Positions 8,735 through 18,685 of a stretch of 64,000 nucleotides of DNA are shown here, in pieces; positions within the stretch are counted from its first letter, which is position 1, and each line of letters opens with the position of its first letter. Made by a program: the position numbers and the translations under genes. The notes under the pieces are model-generated. The model did not search any database, was not told the DNA's origin, and saw only the letters and a list, made by a program, of their open reading frames with translations. This DNA comes from Sphingomonas lycopersici (GTDB lineage: Bacteria > Pseudomonadota > Alphaproteobacteria > Sphingomonadales > Sphingomonadaceae): contig NZ_JANFAU010000001.1 of NCBI RefSeq assembly GCF_026130605.1, positions 682,001-746,000 on the forward strand. The letters are read 5' to 3'.

Positions 8735-11161
8735 ATGGAAGGGAAACGTCGCACGTTCTTTAGCGGGGCGGCCGTCGCCGCGCTGATCGCCGGCCTTGCC
8801 GCCACGACCACCCCGGCCCATGCCCAGCAACAGGCGGCCGCCACGCCGGCGGCAGCGGATGCTCAGCCGACGCGGCCCGACGATATCGTCGTCACCGCGC
8901 AGCGGCGCGAGCAGAAGCTGCAGGATGTCGGCATTGCGGTCTCGGTGCTCAACACCGCGGCGCTGACCAACCTCAATGTCACCAGCGCGACCGATATCGT
9001 CCGCGCGGTGCCCAATCTGAAATTCAATTCCTACGGCTCGTCGCAGGTGGTGTTCAACATCCGCGGCGTCTCGCAGAACGATTATGGCGACCAGCAGGAG
9101 CCGCCGGTCGCGGTCTATCAGGACGACAGCTACGCCAGCTCGATCACCACCGCGAGCTTCCCGGTGTTCGATCTGGCGCGGACCGAGGTGCTGCGCGGGC
9201 CGCAGGGCACGCTGTTCGGGCGCAACGCCACCGGCGGCGCGGTGCAGTTCATCTCCAGCCAGCCGACCGACGTGCTCGACGGCTATGTCCGCGGCACCTA
9301 CGGCAGCTTCAACCAGCGGATCTTCGAGGGTGCGATCTCCGGCCCGATCGCGCCGGGGCTCAGCGTCCGCCTGTCGGGGATCTATGATCGCGACGACGGC
9401 TATATCGAGAATATCACCCCCGGCCAGCCCGATCGCGGCGCGAACAACCATTGGGCGCTGCGCGGGATCATCCAGTACGCGCCGACCGACAATTTCAAGG
9501 CGCGGCTGACGGTGCGCTATGCCGAAGCGGATCACGAGCGTCAGGCCGCGCTCTACGCGCTCGCGCCCGAATGTCCCAATGCGCAGGGGCAGGGCGAATT
9601 CCTCTCCACGACCCAGGCCTGCGCTTATTGGGGCAGCCCGCCGGGGGCGATCGCGACCGGCTATACCAACCCCTCGATTACCCCGTCGCAGGGCGGCGAT
9701 GCGTGGAAGACCGCGGGGACCGGCGATCCCTATGTCGACCGCAAGCAATTCGCTGCGACGCTGCGGCTGGAGGGGCGGATCGGCGCGTTCGACGTGGTGT
9801 CGATCAGCGATTATCAGCACCTCACCAAATTCTATAACGAGATCGGCGATGCCCAGCCCGAGCTTCCCTATGTGAAGGGGCAATCGAGCTATACCCCCGG
9901 CCCGTGCGCCCCGCCGGCGCAGGCGGTGACCTGCTATGCGCCCGGCGTCTATTTCTATCAGGGCACGAAATCGGATCAGTACACGCAGGAATTGCGCGCC
10001 TCGACCAGCTTCGGGCGGCAATATCTCGTGTTCGGCGCGTTCGGGATGATCCTCAACGGCAATTATACCGCGAAATATGCGACGCCGTTCGACGGCTATG
10101 ATCCGACGGTGGCTTTCTCGCAGAAGACGCGGAGCTGGGCGATCTTCGCGCAGGACGAATGGAAGATCGACGATCATTGGAAGCTGATCGGGGGCCTGCG
10201 TTTCTGGCACGATCACAAGGTCGGCACCTATGACGGCAGCGAGCTCTTCTCGGGCTTCACGATGCATTACGGCCCCGACGGGATCCGCTATAACGACCCG
10301 ACCGGGACGACCCCGCTGACCGGGGTGACCGCGACCCCGGGCGATGCCAGCGCCAATTTTTCGGGTGTCACCGCGCGCGCCGAGATCGATTACAAGCCGA
10401 GCCGCGATACGTTGATCTACGCCAGCTATAATCGCGGCAGCAAATCGGGCGGCTTCACCTTCAGCACCGGCACCCCGACATTGGGCCAGTCGGTGATCGA
10501 TACGATCAACAATATCGCCTATAAGCCGGAGACGCTCAACGACTATGAAGTCGGTCTCAAGACCCGGCTCGGTGCGAACACGACCTTCAACCTTGCCGGC
10601 TTCTATTACGATTATCAGCATTATCAGGCGTTCGTGCAGGTCGGCTTCACCCAGTCGGTGCGCAATCTGCGCGCCAGCAACCTGGGGGTCGAGGCGGAAC
10701 TGGTCAGTCATCCGCTGACCGGGCTGACGCTGCAGGCCAATGCCTCGGCGCAGCGCAGCCGGGTCTATAACGTGCTGCTGCCCGACGGGGTGACGGTGGT
10801 GACGCACAATCTGCCGCAGGCGCCGAGCTTCTCCGCCGGGGGCCTGATCCGCTACGAATTCGCGCTGGCGGGGGGTGTCGCCTCGCTCCAGGCCGATGCG
10901 CTCTATCAGGACAAGACCTGCTTCACCGTGATGTGTGCGCCGGTCGAGCGCGAGCCGGCCTATGACGTCGAAAACCTGCGCTTCGGCTTCACCCCGAGCG
11001 GGATGAAGCTCGATCTGGCGGTGTTCGTCAACAATGTGCTCAACCACGCCTATCGCGTGTACGCTTATGACGGCGCCTATTATAACGGCGAGGTGGCCGG
11101 CGTTTACGCGAAGCCGCGGACCTGGGGCGTGACCGCGACCTATCATTTCGGGGGGCAATGA
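8735..11161 (+). CDS. TonB-dependent receptor
   Basis: Outer-membrane active transporter of 808 residues. A signal peptide ([12 protein letters not shown]) is followed by a TonB-box-like [17 protein letters not shown], the plug domain ([18 protein letters not shown]) and a long beta-barrel ending in an aromatic C-terminal strand ([13 protein letters not shown]). The plug and barrel style is that of the sphingomonad receptors for organic nutrients rather than classical siderophores. It lies 61 bp upstream of betB-betA-permease on the same strand, so it may bring choline, a betaine or a choline ester across the outer membrane. This is inference from position. Confidence 0.92.
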   Translation: MEGKRRTFFSGAAVAALIAGLAATTTPAHAQQQAAATPAAADAQPTRPDDIVVTAQRREQKLQDVGIAVSVLNTAALTNLNVTSATDIVRAVPNLKFNSYGSSQVVFNIRGVSQNDYGDQQEPPVAVYQDDSYASSITTASFPVFDLARTEVLRGPQGTLFGRNATGGAVQFISSQPTDVLDGYVRGTYGSFNQRIFEGAISGPIAPGLSVRLSGIYDRDDGYIENITPGQPDRGANNHWALRGIIQYAPTDNFKARLTVRYAEADHERQAALYALAPECPNAQGQGEFLSTTQACAYWGSPPGAIATGYTNPSITPSQGGDAWKTAGTGDPYVDRKQFAATLRLEGRIGAFDVVSISDYQHLTKFYNEIGDAQPELPYVKGQSSYTPGPCAPPAQAVTCYAPGVYFYQGTKSDQYTQELRASTSFGRQYLVFGAFGMILNGNYTAKYATPFDGYDPTVAFSQKTRSWAIFAQDEWKIDDHWKLIGGLRFWHDHKVGTYDGSELFSGFTMHYGPDGIRYNDPTGTTPLTGVTATPGDASANFSGVTARAEIDYKPSRDTLIYASYNRGSKSGGFTFSTGTPTLGQSVIDTINNIAYKPETLNDYEVGLKTRLGANTTFNLAGFYYDYQHYQAFVQVGFTQSVRNLRASNLGVEAELVSHPLTGLTLQANASAQRSRVYNVLLPDGVTVVTHNLPQAPSFSAGGLIRYEFALAGGVASLQADALYQDKTCFTVMCAPVEREPAYDVENLRFGFTPSGMKLDLAVFVNNVLNHAYRVYAYDGAYYNGEVAGVYAKPRTWGVTATYHFGGQ

Positions 11162-11222
11162 GCATGCGGCATCGATCTCGACCGGCAACGCGCCGCTTGT
11201 CGGGACGAGGCGAGGCAAGGCG

Positions 11223-12629
11223 ATGAACTGGTTCGAAACGATCAATCCGGCGACCGGCGAAACGCTTGCGCGGCTGGCGGTCGCCGGTGCGGCCGAGGTG
11301 GATGCGGCGGTCGTCCGCGCGCAGGCGGCGCAGCGCCAATGGGCGAGGCTGACCGGGACCGAGCGGGGCCGGATATTGCGCCGCGCGGTCGATCTGCTGC
11401 GCGCGCGCAACGACGAGCTCGCGCAGCTCGAAACGCGCGATACGGGGAAGCCGATTCAGGAAACCAGCGTCGTCGATGTCGCGTCGGGCGCCGATTGCAT
11501 CGAATATTTCGCCGGCGTCGCCGCGACGATCGCGGGCGAGCATATCGATCTGGGGCCGGCGGCGTTCGGCTATACGCGGCGCGAGCCGCTCGGGGTGACC
11601 GCGGGGATCGGGGCGTGGAATTATCCGATCCAGATCGCCTGCTGGAAAAGCGCGCCGGCGCTGGCGTGCGGCAATGCGATGATCTTCAAGCCCGCCGAGC
11701 TGACCCCGCTGACCGCGATCGAACTCGAGAAGATCTATCTCGAGGCGGGATGCCCCGAGGGGCTGTTCCAGGTGGTGCAGGGGTTCGCCGAGACCGGGCG
11801 GCTGCTCACCCGGCATCCCGGGATCGCCAAGGTCTCGCTGACCGGCGAGGTCGGCACCGGGCGCAAGGTGATGGCCGATGCCGCCGCGACCTTGAAGCAG
11901 GTGACGCTCGAACTGGGCGGCAAGAGCCCGCTGATCGTGTTCGACGATGCCGATCTCGACAATGCGGTATCGGGGGCGTTGCTTGGCAATTTCTATTCGG
12001 CGGGGGAGGTCTGTTCGAACGGCACCCGCGTGTTCGTCCAGCGCGGGGTGATCGACGATTTCCTCGCGCGGCTGAAGGCGCGGACCGAGAAGATGATCGT
12101 CGGCGACCCGCTCGATCCCGCGACCCAGATCGGCGCGCTGATCAACACCGCGCATATGGAGAAAGTGCTCGGCTATATCGCGCGCGGGGTGGCGGAAGGC
12201 GCCGAGGTGCTGACCGGTGGCGAGCGGATGACCGCGGGCGCTTTGGGCAAGGGCGCGTTCGTCGCGCCGACCGTCTTCACCGCCTGCACCGACGAGATGG
12301 CGATCGTCCGCGAGGAGATTTTCGGGCCGGTGATGACCGTGCTGCCGTTCGACGGCGAGGATGAGGTGGTGGCGCGCGCCAATGCCACCGAATTCGGGCT
12401 GGCGGCGGGGGTGTTCACGCGCGACCTGACCCGCGCGCATCGCGTGATCGCGGCGCTCGAGGCGGGGACGTGCTGGATCAACGCCTATAATATCACCCCG
12501 ATCGAGCTGCCGTTCGGCGGGTATAAGCAATCGGGGCTGGGGCGCGAGAACGGCCGCGCGGCGCTCGAACACTACACCCGGCTGAAGAGCGTCTATGTCG
12601 CGATGGAACCGGTCGATGCCCCTTATTGA
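11223..12629 (+). CDS. betB: betaine-aldehyde dehydrogenase
   Basis: NAD(P)+-dependent oxidation of betaine aldehyde to glycine betaine, the second step of choline oxidation, in the cytoplasm. The protein is 468 residues, slightly shorter than typical BetB. The aldehyde dehydrogenase signatures are present: FNYP-type [23 protein letters not shown] (general-base Glu), and the catalytic Cys264 in GEVCSNGTR, a BetB-like version of the motif. The C-terminal [11 protein letters not shown] segment is also typical. It overlaps the choline dehydrogenase gene by 14 bp, which fixes the pathway assignment. No betI repressor is adjacent. Confidence 0.93.
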   Translation: MNWFETINPATGETLARLAVAGAAEVDAAVVRAQAAQRQWARLTGTERGRILRRAVDLLRARNDELAQLETRDTGKPIQETSVVDVASGADCIEYFAGVAATIAGEHIDLGPAAFGYTRREPLGVTAGIGAWNYPIQIACWKSAPALACGNAMIFKPAELTPLTAIELEKIYLEAGCPEGLFQVVQGFAETGRLLTRHPGIAKVSLTGEVGTGRKVMADAAATLKQVTLELGGKSPLIVFDDADLDNAVSGALLGNFYSAGEVCSNGTRVFVQRGVIDDFLARLKARTEKMIVGDPLDPATQIGALINTAHMEKVLGYIARGVAEGAEVLTGGERMTAGALGKGAFVAPTVFTACTDEMAIVREEIFGPVMTVLPFDGEDEVVARANATEFGLAAGVFTRDLTRAHRVIAALEAGTCWINAYNITPIELPFGGYKQSGLGRENGRAALEHYTRLKSVYVAMEPVDAPY

Positions 12630-14286
12630 CGGCGATTTCGACTATATCGTCGTCGGGGCGGGATCGGCCGGATGCGTGCTCGCCAACCGGCTGAGCGCCG
12701 ATGGCAGATACAAGGTGCTGCTGCTCGAATATGGCGGATCGGACCGGTCGATCTTCATCCAGATGCCCGCCGCGCTCGCCTATCCGATGGCGACCAAAAG
12801 GTGGAACTGGCATTATGAGAGCGAGCCCGAGCCGTATCTCAACAACCGCCGGCTGCACACCCCGCGCGGCAAGGGGCTGGGCGGGTCGTCGTCGATCAAC
12901 GGGCTGGTCTATGTCCGCGGCAACCCGCTCGATTTCGAGCGCTGGCAGGACGAGGAGGGCGCGCGCGGCTGGGGCTATGCCGACGTCCTCCCCTATTTCA
13001 AGCGCGCCGAGACGCGGAAGGAGGGCGGCAACAGCTATCGCGGCGGGGAGGGGCCGCTCTCGACCACTTACGGGACGCTCGAAAACCCGCTCCACCAGGC
13101 GTGGCTCGATGCCGCGGTCGAGGCGGGCTATGAACTGAGCGAGGATTATAACGGCTATCGTCAGGAAGGCTTCGGCCGGATGGACATGACGGTGCGCGGC
13201 GGCGAGCGCTGCTCGGCGGCCAAGGCCTATCTCTATCCCGCGATCAAGCGCGCCAATCTGCGCGTCGAACAGCATGCGCTGGTGACGCGCGTGCTGTTCG
13301 AGGGGCGGCGCGCGGTCGGCGTCGATTATGAGCAGCACGGGCGGACGGTCACCGCGCGCGCGGCGCGCGAGGTGATCCTGTCGGGCGGGCCGATCAATTC
13401 GGTGCAATTGCTCCAGCTGTCCGGCATCGGCCCGGCGGCGGCGCTGGCGCGCCACGGCATAACGCTGGTCGCCGATCGCGCGGGGGTTGGCGCCAATCTG
13501 CAGGATCATCTCGAATTCTATTTCCAGATGGCCTGCACCCGGCCGGTGACGCTCTACGGCCACGCCAATCTGTTCGGCAAGGCGATGATCGGCTTGCAAT
13601 GGCTGCTGACCAAAAAGGGGCTCGGCGCGTCGAACCATTTCGAAAGCTGCGGCTTCATCCGCAGCCGCGCCGGCGTCAAATATCCCGATATCCAATATCA
13701 TTTCTTCCCGATGGCGATCAATTACGACGGCTCGTCGCTCGCCACCGAGCACGGTTTTCAGGCGCATGTCGGGTCGATGCGCAGCAAGAGCCGCGGCACC
13801 GTTTCGCTGCGCAGCGCGAACCCGCATGACAAGCCGCTGATCCGCTTCAACTATATGAGCCACCCCGACGATTGGGAGGAGATGCGCGCCTGCGTGCGGC
13901 TGACGCGCGAGATCTTCCAGCAGCCCGCCTTCGCGCCGTGGCGCGGGCGCGAGATCCAGCCGGGGGCCGATTGCATCTCGGACGAAGCGATCGACGCCTT
14001 CATCGCCGAAAAGGTCGAAAGCGCGCTGCATCCTTCCTGCACCTGCAAGATGGGCGCGGCGAGCGATCCACTGGCGGTGGTCGATCCCGAATTGCGCGTC
14101 ATCGGGGTGGAGGGGCTGCGCGTCGTCGACAGTTCGGTGATGCCGTCGATCACCACCGGCAACCTCAACGCGCCGACGATCATGATCGGCGAGAAGGGCG
14201 CCGATCATATCCTCGGCGCGCCGCTGCTGGCGCCGTCGAACGAGCCTTATTATGTGGCGCCGAACTGGGAGAGCGCGCAGCGATGA
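12616..14286 (+). CDS. betA: choline dehydrogenase (GMC oxidoreductase)
   Basis: FAD enzyme of 556 residues that oxidises choline to betaine aldehyde. The start ATG at 12616 gives [19 protein letters not shown] with the dinucleotide-binding GAGSAG at residues 14-19. GMC signatures follow: [36 protein letters not shown] and the C-terminal HPSCTCKMG ... [22 protein letters not shown], which holds the active-site His/Asn area. Length and motifs match BetA closely. It overlaps betB by 14 bp and the permease by 4 bp (ATGA), so the three are translationally coupled. Confidence 0.93.
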   Translation: MPLIDGDFDYIVVGAGSAGCVLANRLSADGRYKVLLLEYGGSDRSIFIQMPAALAYPMATKRWNWHYESEPEPYLNNRRLHTPRGKGLGGSSSINGLVYVRGNPLDFERWQDEEGARGWGYADVLPYFKRAETRKEGGNSYRGGEGPLSTTYGTLENPLHQAWLDAAVEAGYELSEDYNGYRQEGFGRMDMTVRGGERCSAAKAYLYPAIKRANLRVEQHALVTRVLFEGRRAVGVDYEQHGRTVTARAAREVILSGGPINSVQLLQLSGIGPAAALARHGITLVADRAGVGANLQDHLEFYFQMACTRPVTLYGHANLFGKAMIGLQWLLTKKGLGASNHFESCGFIRSRAGVKYPDIQYHFFPMAINYDGSSLATEHGFQAHVGSMRSKSRGTVSLRSANPHDKPLIRFNYMSHPDDWEEMRACVRLTREIFQQPAFAPWRGREIQPGADCISDEAIDAFIAEKVESALHPSCTCKMGAASDPLAVVDPELRVIGVEGLRVVDSSVMPSITTGNLNAPTIMIGEKGADHILGAPLLAPSNEPYYVAPNWESAQR

Positions 14287-15932
14287 TCGCCGACGATCTC
14301 GACGCGGCGGTCGCCGCCCCCGCGATCCGCCGCGCGCCGGAACCCGCCGCTGCGCATAACGGCGAGCTGCACCGCGAGCTTGATTGGAAGGGCGCCTTCT
14401 GGGCCTCGTCGGGGGTGCCCGCCGGGGTGCTGCTGACGATGGGCGGGATCGCCGCGACGATCGGCCAGCCCGTCTGGGTGGTGTTCATCGCCTCGATCCT
14501 GATGGGGTTCATCCAGAGCTTCGTCTATGCCGAGATCGCCGGGCTCTATCCGCACAAATCGGGCGGCGCGTCGGTCTATGGCGCGGCGGCGTGGCTGCCC
14601 TATTCGAAATTCGTCGCGCCGATCTCGGTCTGGTGCAACTGGCTGGCGTGGTCGCCGGTGCTCGCGCTCGGCACCAGCCTTGCCGCGGGCTATGTGATGG
14701 CGAGCCTGTTTCCGCCGACCGCGGCGATCAACACCTGGCATATCACGCTCGCCGATCTCGGCTTTATCCGCGAAGGGCTGACCCTGCGGATCAATTCGGT
14801 GGCGATCATCGGCGCGGGGTTCCTGCTGCTCACCTTCGCGCTCCAGCATCACGGCGCGGCGCGCGCCGCCTCGGCGCAGAAGATCCTTGGCATCGCCTGC
14901 CTCGCGCCGCTGATCCTCGTCGGGGTGGTGCCGCTGGTCACCGGCGATCTGCCGTCCGATCATCTGTTCCCGCTGCTGCCGCTGGTGCGCGACGCCGCCG
15001 GAACGGTGCATTTCGGCAGCTGGGACATTTACGGCATCACCGTGCTGATGGGGGCGATGTTCGGCGCGGGCTGGTCGACCTACGGCTTCGAGACCGCGGT
15101 CTGCTACACCCGCGAATTCAGGAATCCGGCGCGCGATACGCCGCGCGCGCTGATCGCCTCGGGATTGCTGTGCATCCTGATCTTCGCGCTGGTGCCGCTG
15201 GCGTTCCAGGCCTCGCTCGGGCTCGAAGGGATGCTGACGCCGGGGATCTACGACGGATCGGGGGTCGCGCTCGCGCTGGCGCGGATCGTCGGCGGCGGGG
15301 TCGTCGTGTCGAACATCTTCATCACGATGCTGATCCTCTCGCTGCTGCTGATCGTGATGACCTCGATGATGGGATCGTCGCGCACGCTCTATCAGGCGTC
15401 GGTCGACGGGTGGCTGCCCAAGTATCTCGCGCGGGTGAACCCGCACGGCGCGCCGACCGCGGCGATGTGGACCGATCTCGGATTCAACCTCCTGCTGCTG
15501 CTCACCTCGGATTATTTCGCGGTGCTGATGATCAGCAACGTCTGCTACATGGTCTTCAATTTCCTCAACCTGCAATCGGGGTGGATCCACCGCATCGACC
15601 GCGCCGGCTGGGAGCGCCCGTTCCGCTGCCCGACGTGGCTGCTCGCGACCGGCGCCGTGTTCGGCTTCGTCAACATGGCCTTCATGGGAGCGGGGGCGGA
15701 TGTGTGGGGGAAGAATACGCTGCGCAACGGGCTGATCGCGGTGTTGCTGATCGTCCCCGTCTTCCTGTTCCGTCACTTCGTGCAGGACAAGGGGCGGTTC
15801 CCGGTGCGCGCCGAGGGGGTTGCCGAGCCGCCGACGGTGCGGCGTGCGGGGGTGCTGCCGTGGGTGGCGCTGCTGGCGTGCGTCGTGGTGGTGGCGGTGG
15901 CGCACGCGGTGGCGCGGCTACCGCTCCATTAA
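14283..15932 (+). CDS. APC family permease in the betaine operon
   Basis: A 549-residue inner-membrane transporter of the amino acid-polyamine-organocation superfamily with about twelve hydrophobic segments. The start ATG at 14283 overlaps the betA stop. A ~40-residue cytoplasmic N-terminus precedes the first membrane segment (SSGVPAGVLLTMGGIAATIG), and the GFETAVCYTREFRNPARDTPRAL loop is typical of the superfamily. Its coupling to betA suggests it takes up choline or a related quaternary amine instead of the BCCT or MFS proteins normally paired with bet genes. Substrate is inferred from context only. Confidence 0.82.
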   Translation: MIADDLDAAVAAPAIRRAPEPAAAHNGELHRELDWKGAFWASSGVPAGVLLTMGGIAATIGQPVWVVFIASILMGFIQSFVYAEIAGLYPHKSGGASVYGAAAWLPYSKFVAPISVWCNWLAWSPVLALGTSLAAGYVMASLFPPTAAINTWHITLADLGFIREGLTLRINSVAIIGAGFLLLTFALQHHGAARAASAQKILGIACLAPLILVGVVPLVTGDLPSDHLFPLLPLVRDAAGTVHFGSWDIYGITVLMGAMFGAGWSTYGFETAVCYTREFRNPARDTPRALIASGLLCILIFALVPLAFQASLGLEGMLTPGIYDGSGVALALARIVGGGVVVSNIFITMLILSLLLIVMTSMMGSSRTLYQASVDGWLPKYLARVNPHGAPTAAMWTDLGFNLLLLLTSDYFAVLMISNVCYMVFNFLNLQSGWIHRIDRAGWERPFRCPTWLLATGAVFGFVNMAFMGAGADVWGKNTLRNGLIAVLLIVPVFLFRHFVQDKGRFPVRAEGVAEPPTVRRAGVLPWVALLACVVVVAVAHAVARLPLH

Positions 15933-16037
15933 ATCCGTGCAATGCTGGTGAACCCCGGCTGCCAGGCCAGTTCAGCGTGCGAAAAGACGTGCCCCGCTAG
16001 ACCCACTCCTATCGAACAAGCGTAGAGGAGTGGGACC

Positions 16038-16349
16038 ATGAAGATCACAATCCCCTTGATCGCCATCCTTGCCGGGAGTGCTTTCGCAACGATCCCTTCG
16101 GTCGCATCGGCGCAAAGCTGGGGTGTCTATGTCGGGTCGGACAGTCCCTATTATGACCGGGGCTATTACAACCAGGGTTATAATTACGACCGGTCTTATT
16201 ATCGGGATCGCGATGGCGGTTATTACCGGCATGACGACTGGCGCGATCGCCGCGAGCGGTGGGAGCGCGAACGTGCGCGGCGCTATTGGATGCAGCGCCG
16301 CTGGGAACGCGAACATCGCTGGCATCACGATGACGACGACGACAATTGA
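16038..16349 (+). CDS. small exported Tyr/Arg/Asp-rich protein
   Basis: A 103-residue protein with a good signal peptide (KITIPLIAILAGSAFATIPSVASAQ) and a GAGGAG ribosome site. The mature part is of very low complexity: Tyr/Gly/Asp-rich repeats (DRGYYNQGYNYDRSYYRDRDGGYY), then a highly charged Arg/Trp/Glu stretch, ending in HHDDDDDN. No domain is recognised. Such proteins are common in sphingomonads as periplasmic or envelope proteins of unknown role. The acidic His/Asp tail could bind metal ions, but that is speculation. Confidence 0.75.
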   Translation: MKITIPLIAILAGSAFATIPSVASAQSWGVYVGSDSPYYDRGYYNQGYNYDRSYYRDRDGGYYRHDDWRDRRERWERERARRYWMQRRWEREHRWHHDDDDDN

Positions 16350-16401
16350 TCGTTAGCGTCGCGGGCTCAACCGCGTCACCGCGGTTGCGCCTTCGCGCGC
16401 C

Positions 16402-16755
16402 TCAATTGTCGCAGGCGTCGTAATATCCCGCGCGGCAGGCCGCGACGGCGCGGCGCCATTCGGCCATCTCGCGCTCATATTGCGCGCGGCTGCGGGCATA
16501 GCGATCCATATCGCGGTCGTGGTCACGCGATGCCGCGACATAATCGGCATCCTCGTAACCGCCCGGGCGCACGACATGATAACGCGGCCCGCGGTTGGCG
16601 GCGGCGGCCTGGAGGTTGAGCTGGCGGGTTTGCTCGCTGTCGCGCGCATGCGCGTCGGCGCTGCGCATCGAGGGATCGCGCGGATCGTCGGCGAAGGCTG
16701 CCGTGGGAATTGTCGCTGCGATGATCGCCACGCCGATAAGCCGCTTGCCGCGCAT
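16402..16755 (-). CDS. hypothetical exported protein
   Basis: A 117-residue protein from ATG 16755; a GTG three codons upstream at 16764 is possible but sits closer to the ribosome-site-like GGTGGGG. A signal peptide (LIGVAIIAATIPTAAFA) precedes a charged, mostly helical body rich in Arg, Asp and Ala with a late pair of Cys (AACRAGYYDACDN). It converges on the small Tyr-rich gene with ~50 bp between stops. I recognise no family. Confidence 0.6.
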   Translation of the reverse strand: MRGKRLIGVAIIAATIPTAAFADDPRDPSMRSADAHARDSEQTRQLNLQAAAANRGPRYHVVRPGGYEDADYVAASRDHDRDMDRYARSRAQYEREMAEWRRAVAACRAGYYDACDN

Positions 16756-16843
16756 GTAACGCACCCCACCCTTGAACCCGGCACGGGCGTATCAGCGCGC
16801 TAGCGTTTCGCAAATCAATTGCGACGAGATGCCGGCGCGCGCG

Positions 16844-17746
16844 TCAGGCGGGTTGGTGCGCGGCCTTCACCGATCGTCGCAGCACATCGCCGTAGCCGGT
16901 CGCGATACAGGCGTAACCCTCGTAAAATCCCCGGCTTTTCAGCAGGCGGTGCATCTCGCGCAACCGATAGGGCGGCACTCCGGCGGCAAGATGGTGTTCG
17001 AGATGGTAACTCACATTATTGGGCGCGACGAACAGCCGTTCCCACCAGCGCACCAAGGTGGTCGAGGTATTGAGTCGCGCATCGGTGTCGCTGCGGTCGG
17101 TCGCGACGCCGTGCTCGCCGATCTGCCGCAGCCGGACGATCGCGGGATAGACGAACAGCAACGCCACCCACCACAAGGCATAGGCCCACCAGCCGCCCGC
17201 GAGCGCGAGGATCGCGAACAGCCCGGCCTGAAACACCAGCCAAGGCCATTGTTCGGCAAAGCGGAAACGGCGGAAGGCGAGCAATTGATCGCGAAATCCG
17301 GTCCGCCCGGTCAGATCGCGCGCGAATTTGCGGCGCAACGATTCGCGCGCGACCGGATAGCTTTTGACGAAGCCGATATCGGGATCGTTCGGGGTGCCGG
17401 CAAACCGGTGGTGCTTGAGGTGATAGCTGCGATATTTGGGCAGCGAGCTCATCATCGGCACCGCGGCGAGCCATTGCCCGACGGTCTCGTTCAAGCGTCG
17501 TCCGCTGAACAAGGCGTGATGCGCGCAATCGTGGACGATGATGCCGAGCCCGAGTTGCCGGCCGGCGATCACCAGCACCGCGAGCACGATCGTCAGCGGA
17601 TTCGGCCAGGCGATCGCCAGCGCGAAGGCGCCCGCGATCAGCGCCCAGTTGACGGCGAGCGTCCACCAGCCCCACGCATTGGAGGTACGCGTCAATTGTG
17701 CCAGTTCATCCTTGCTGAGAAAGTCGGTGAACCGATCGCGGGGCAT
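16844..17746 (-). CDS. membrane fatty-acid desaturase family protein
   Basis: Di-iron membrane desaturase or hydroxylase of 300 residues. The three histidine boxes are present in order: HDCAHH, HLKHH and HLEHH, with hydrophobic pairs between them. The start at 17746 has AAGGA at about 17754-17758. The family introduces double bonds or hydroxyls into acyl chains or carotenoids at the inner membrane; the exact substrate cannot be told. It is divergent from a PaaX-type regulator with only 50 bp between starts, so a shared promoter region is likely. Confidence 0.87.
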   Translation of the reverse strand: MPRDRFTDFLSKDELAQLTRTSNAWGWWTLAVNWALIAGAFALAIAWPNPLTIVLAVLVIAGRQLGLGIIVHDCAHHALFSGRRLNETVGQWLAAVPMMSSLPKYRSYHLKHHRFAGTPNDPDIGFVKSYPVARESLRRKFARDLTGRTGFRDQLLAFRRFRFAEQWPWLVFQAGLFAILALAGGWWAYALWWVALLFVYPAIVRLRQIGEHGVATDRSDTDARLNTSTTLVRWWERLFVAPNNVSYHLEHHLAAGVPPYRLREMHRLLKSRGFYEGYACIATGYGDVLRRSVKAAHQPA

Positions 17747-17796
17747 CGTGCGGGTCCTTCGGGCTGTCGAACGGAGTTGTAACAGGAAATGGCTTT

Positions 17797-18600
17797 GTGA
17801 GTCAAATATCGTTACATCACTGGCGCGAGCCCTTGTCGGCGCGGACGCTCGCGCTGGCCTTTCTGTCGACCAGCGGCGCGCGGCCGATGCGCGCGGCGGC
17901 ACTGGCGCGCCGCGCCGAAATCTGCGGGGTCGACGGCGCGGCGATGCGGATGGCGCTGGGGCGGCTGGTGCGCGACGAGATGGTCGAGCAGGTCGAGCGC
18001 GGGGTCTATGCGATCGGGCGCGAGGGGCTGGCGCTCAATCGCGTCGCGCGCGGCTGGGCCGAGGCGGAATCGCGCGTCCGGGCGTGGGACGGACGCTGGA
18101 TCGTCGTTGCGGTCGATCATCTCGGGCGCAGCGACCGCCGGCAGGTGCGCGCGCAGGAGCGCGCGTTGCGGCTTAACGGGCTGGCGCGCGCGGAAAGCGG
18201 CTTGTGGGTGCGGCCCGACAATCTGGCGCTGTCGCTCGAGGATTTTGCCGCGCGCCTCGTCGGGCTCGGGCTCGACGAGACCGCGACGATCCTCGGCGAC
18301 GTGCGCGCGCTCGCGACGCAGGAGGCGGCGTTCCGCGGTCTATGGCCGGCGGCGGCGATCGCGGCGCGCTACCGGCACTGGATCGACGAGATGGCAGCGA
18401 GCGAGGATCGCCTCGCCGCGATGACGACCGTCGAGGCGGCGCGCGAGACGTTGCTGCTCGGCCAGTCGGTGATCCGCACGATCAACACCGATCCCTTGCT
18501 GCCCGCCGAGATGGTCGATGCCGCGCTGCGGGCGGAAATGATCGCGGCGATGCGGCGCTACGATACGATCGGCAAGAGCTTCTGGGCGAAGGTCGAGTGA
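17797..18600 (+). CDS. PaaX family transcriptional regulator
   Basis: A 267-residue regulator beginning at GTG 17797, with AACAGGA ten bases upstream. It shows the PaaX layout: an N-terminal winged helix (LSARTLALAFLSTSGARPMRAAALARRAEICGVDGAAMRMALGRL), then a central domain containing GLWVRPDNL, characteristic of the family, and a helical C-terminal part. PaaX proteins repress phenylacetate catabolism and respond to acyl-CoA thioesters. No paa genes are nearby; the only neighbour it could control is the divergent desaturase. An acyl-CoA effector would make sense there, which is inference. Confidence 0.82.
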   Translation: MSQISLHHWREPLSARTLALAFLSTSGARPMRAAALARRAEICGVDGAAMRMALGRLVRDEMVEQVERGVYAIGREGLALNRVARGWAEAESRVRAWDGRWIVVAVDHLGRSDRRQVRAQERALRLNGLARAESGLWVRPDNLALSLEDFAARLVGLGLDETATILGDVRALATQEAAFRGLWPAAAIAARYRHWIDEMAASEDRLAAMTTVEAARETLLLGQSVIRTINTDPLLPAEMVDAALRAEMIAAMRRYDTIGKSFWAKVE

Positions 18601-18685
18601 GCGATATCCTTAGTAGTTGAAGTATTCTGCGCGCGGGGATAGGTCTGGCGGCACTTCGACCCGATAGAATAACGGAGAGCCGCAG

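Noticed and set aside
8717-11410. Minus-strand open frame of 897 codons opposite the first TonB receptor
   Set aside because: It is the antisense shadow of the receptor in high-GC DNA, rich in Arg/Ala/Gly/Asp without domains; the plus-strand receptor has a signal, plug and barrel.
12493-15905. Long minus-strand frames opposite betA and the APC permease
   Set aside because: Both are antisense to well-supported genes and show repeated His/Arg/Asp-rich text without a family.
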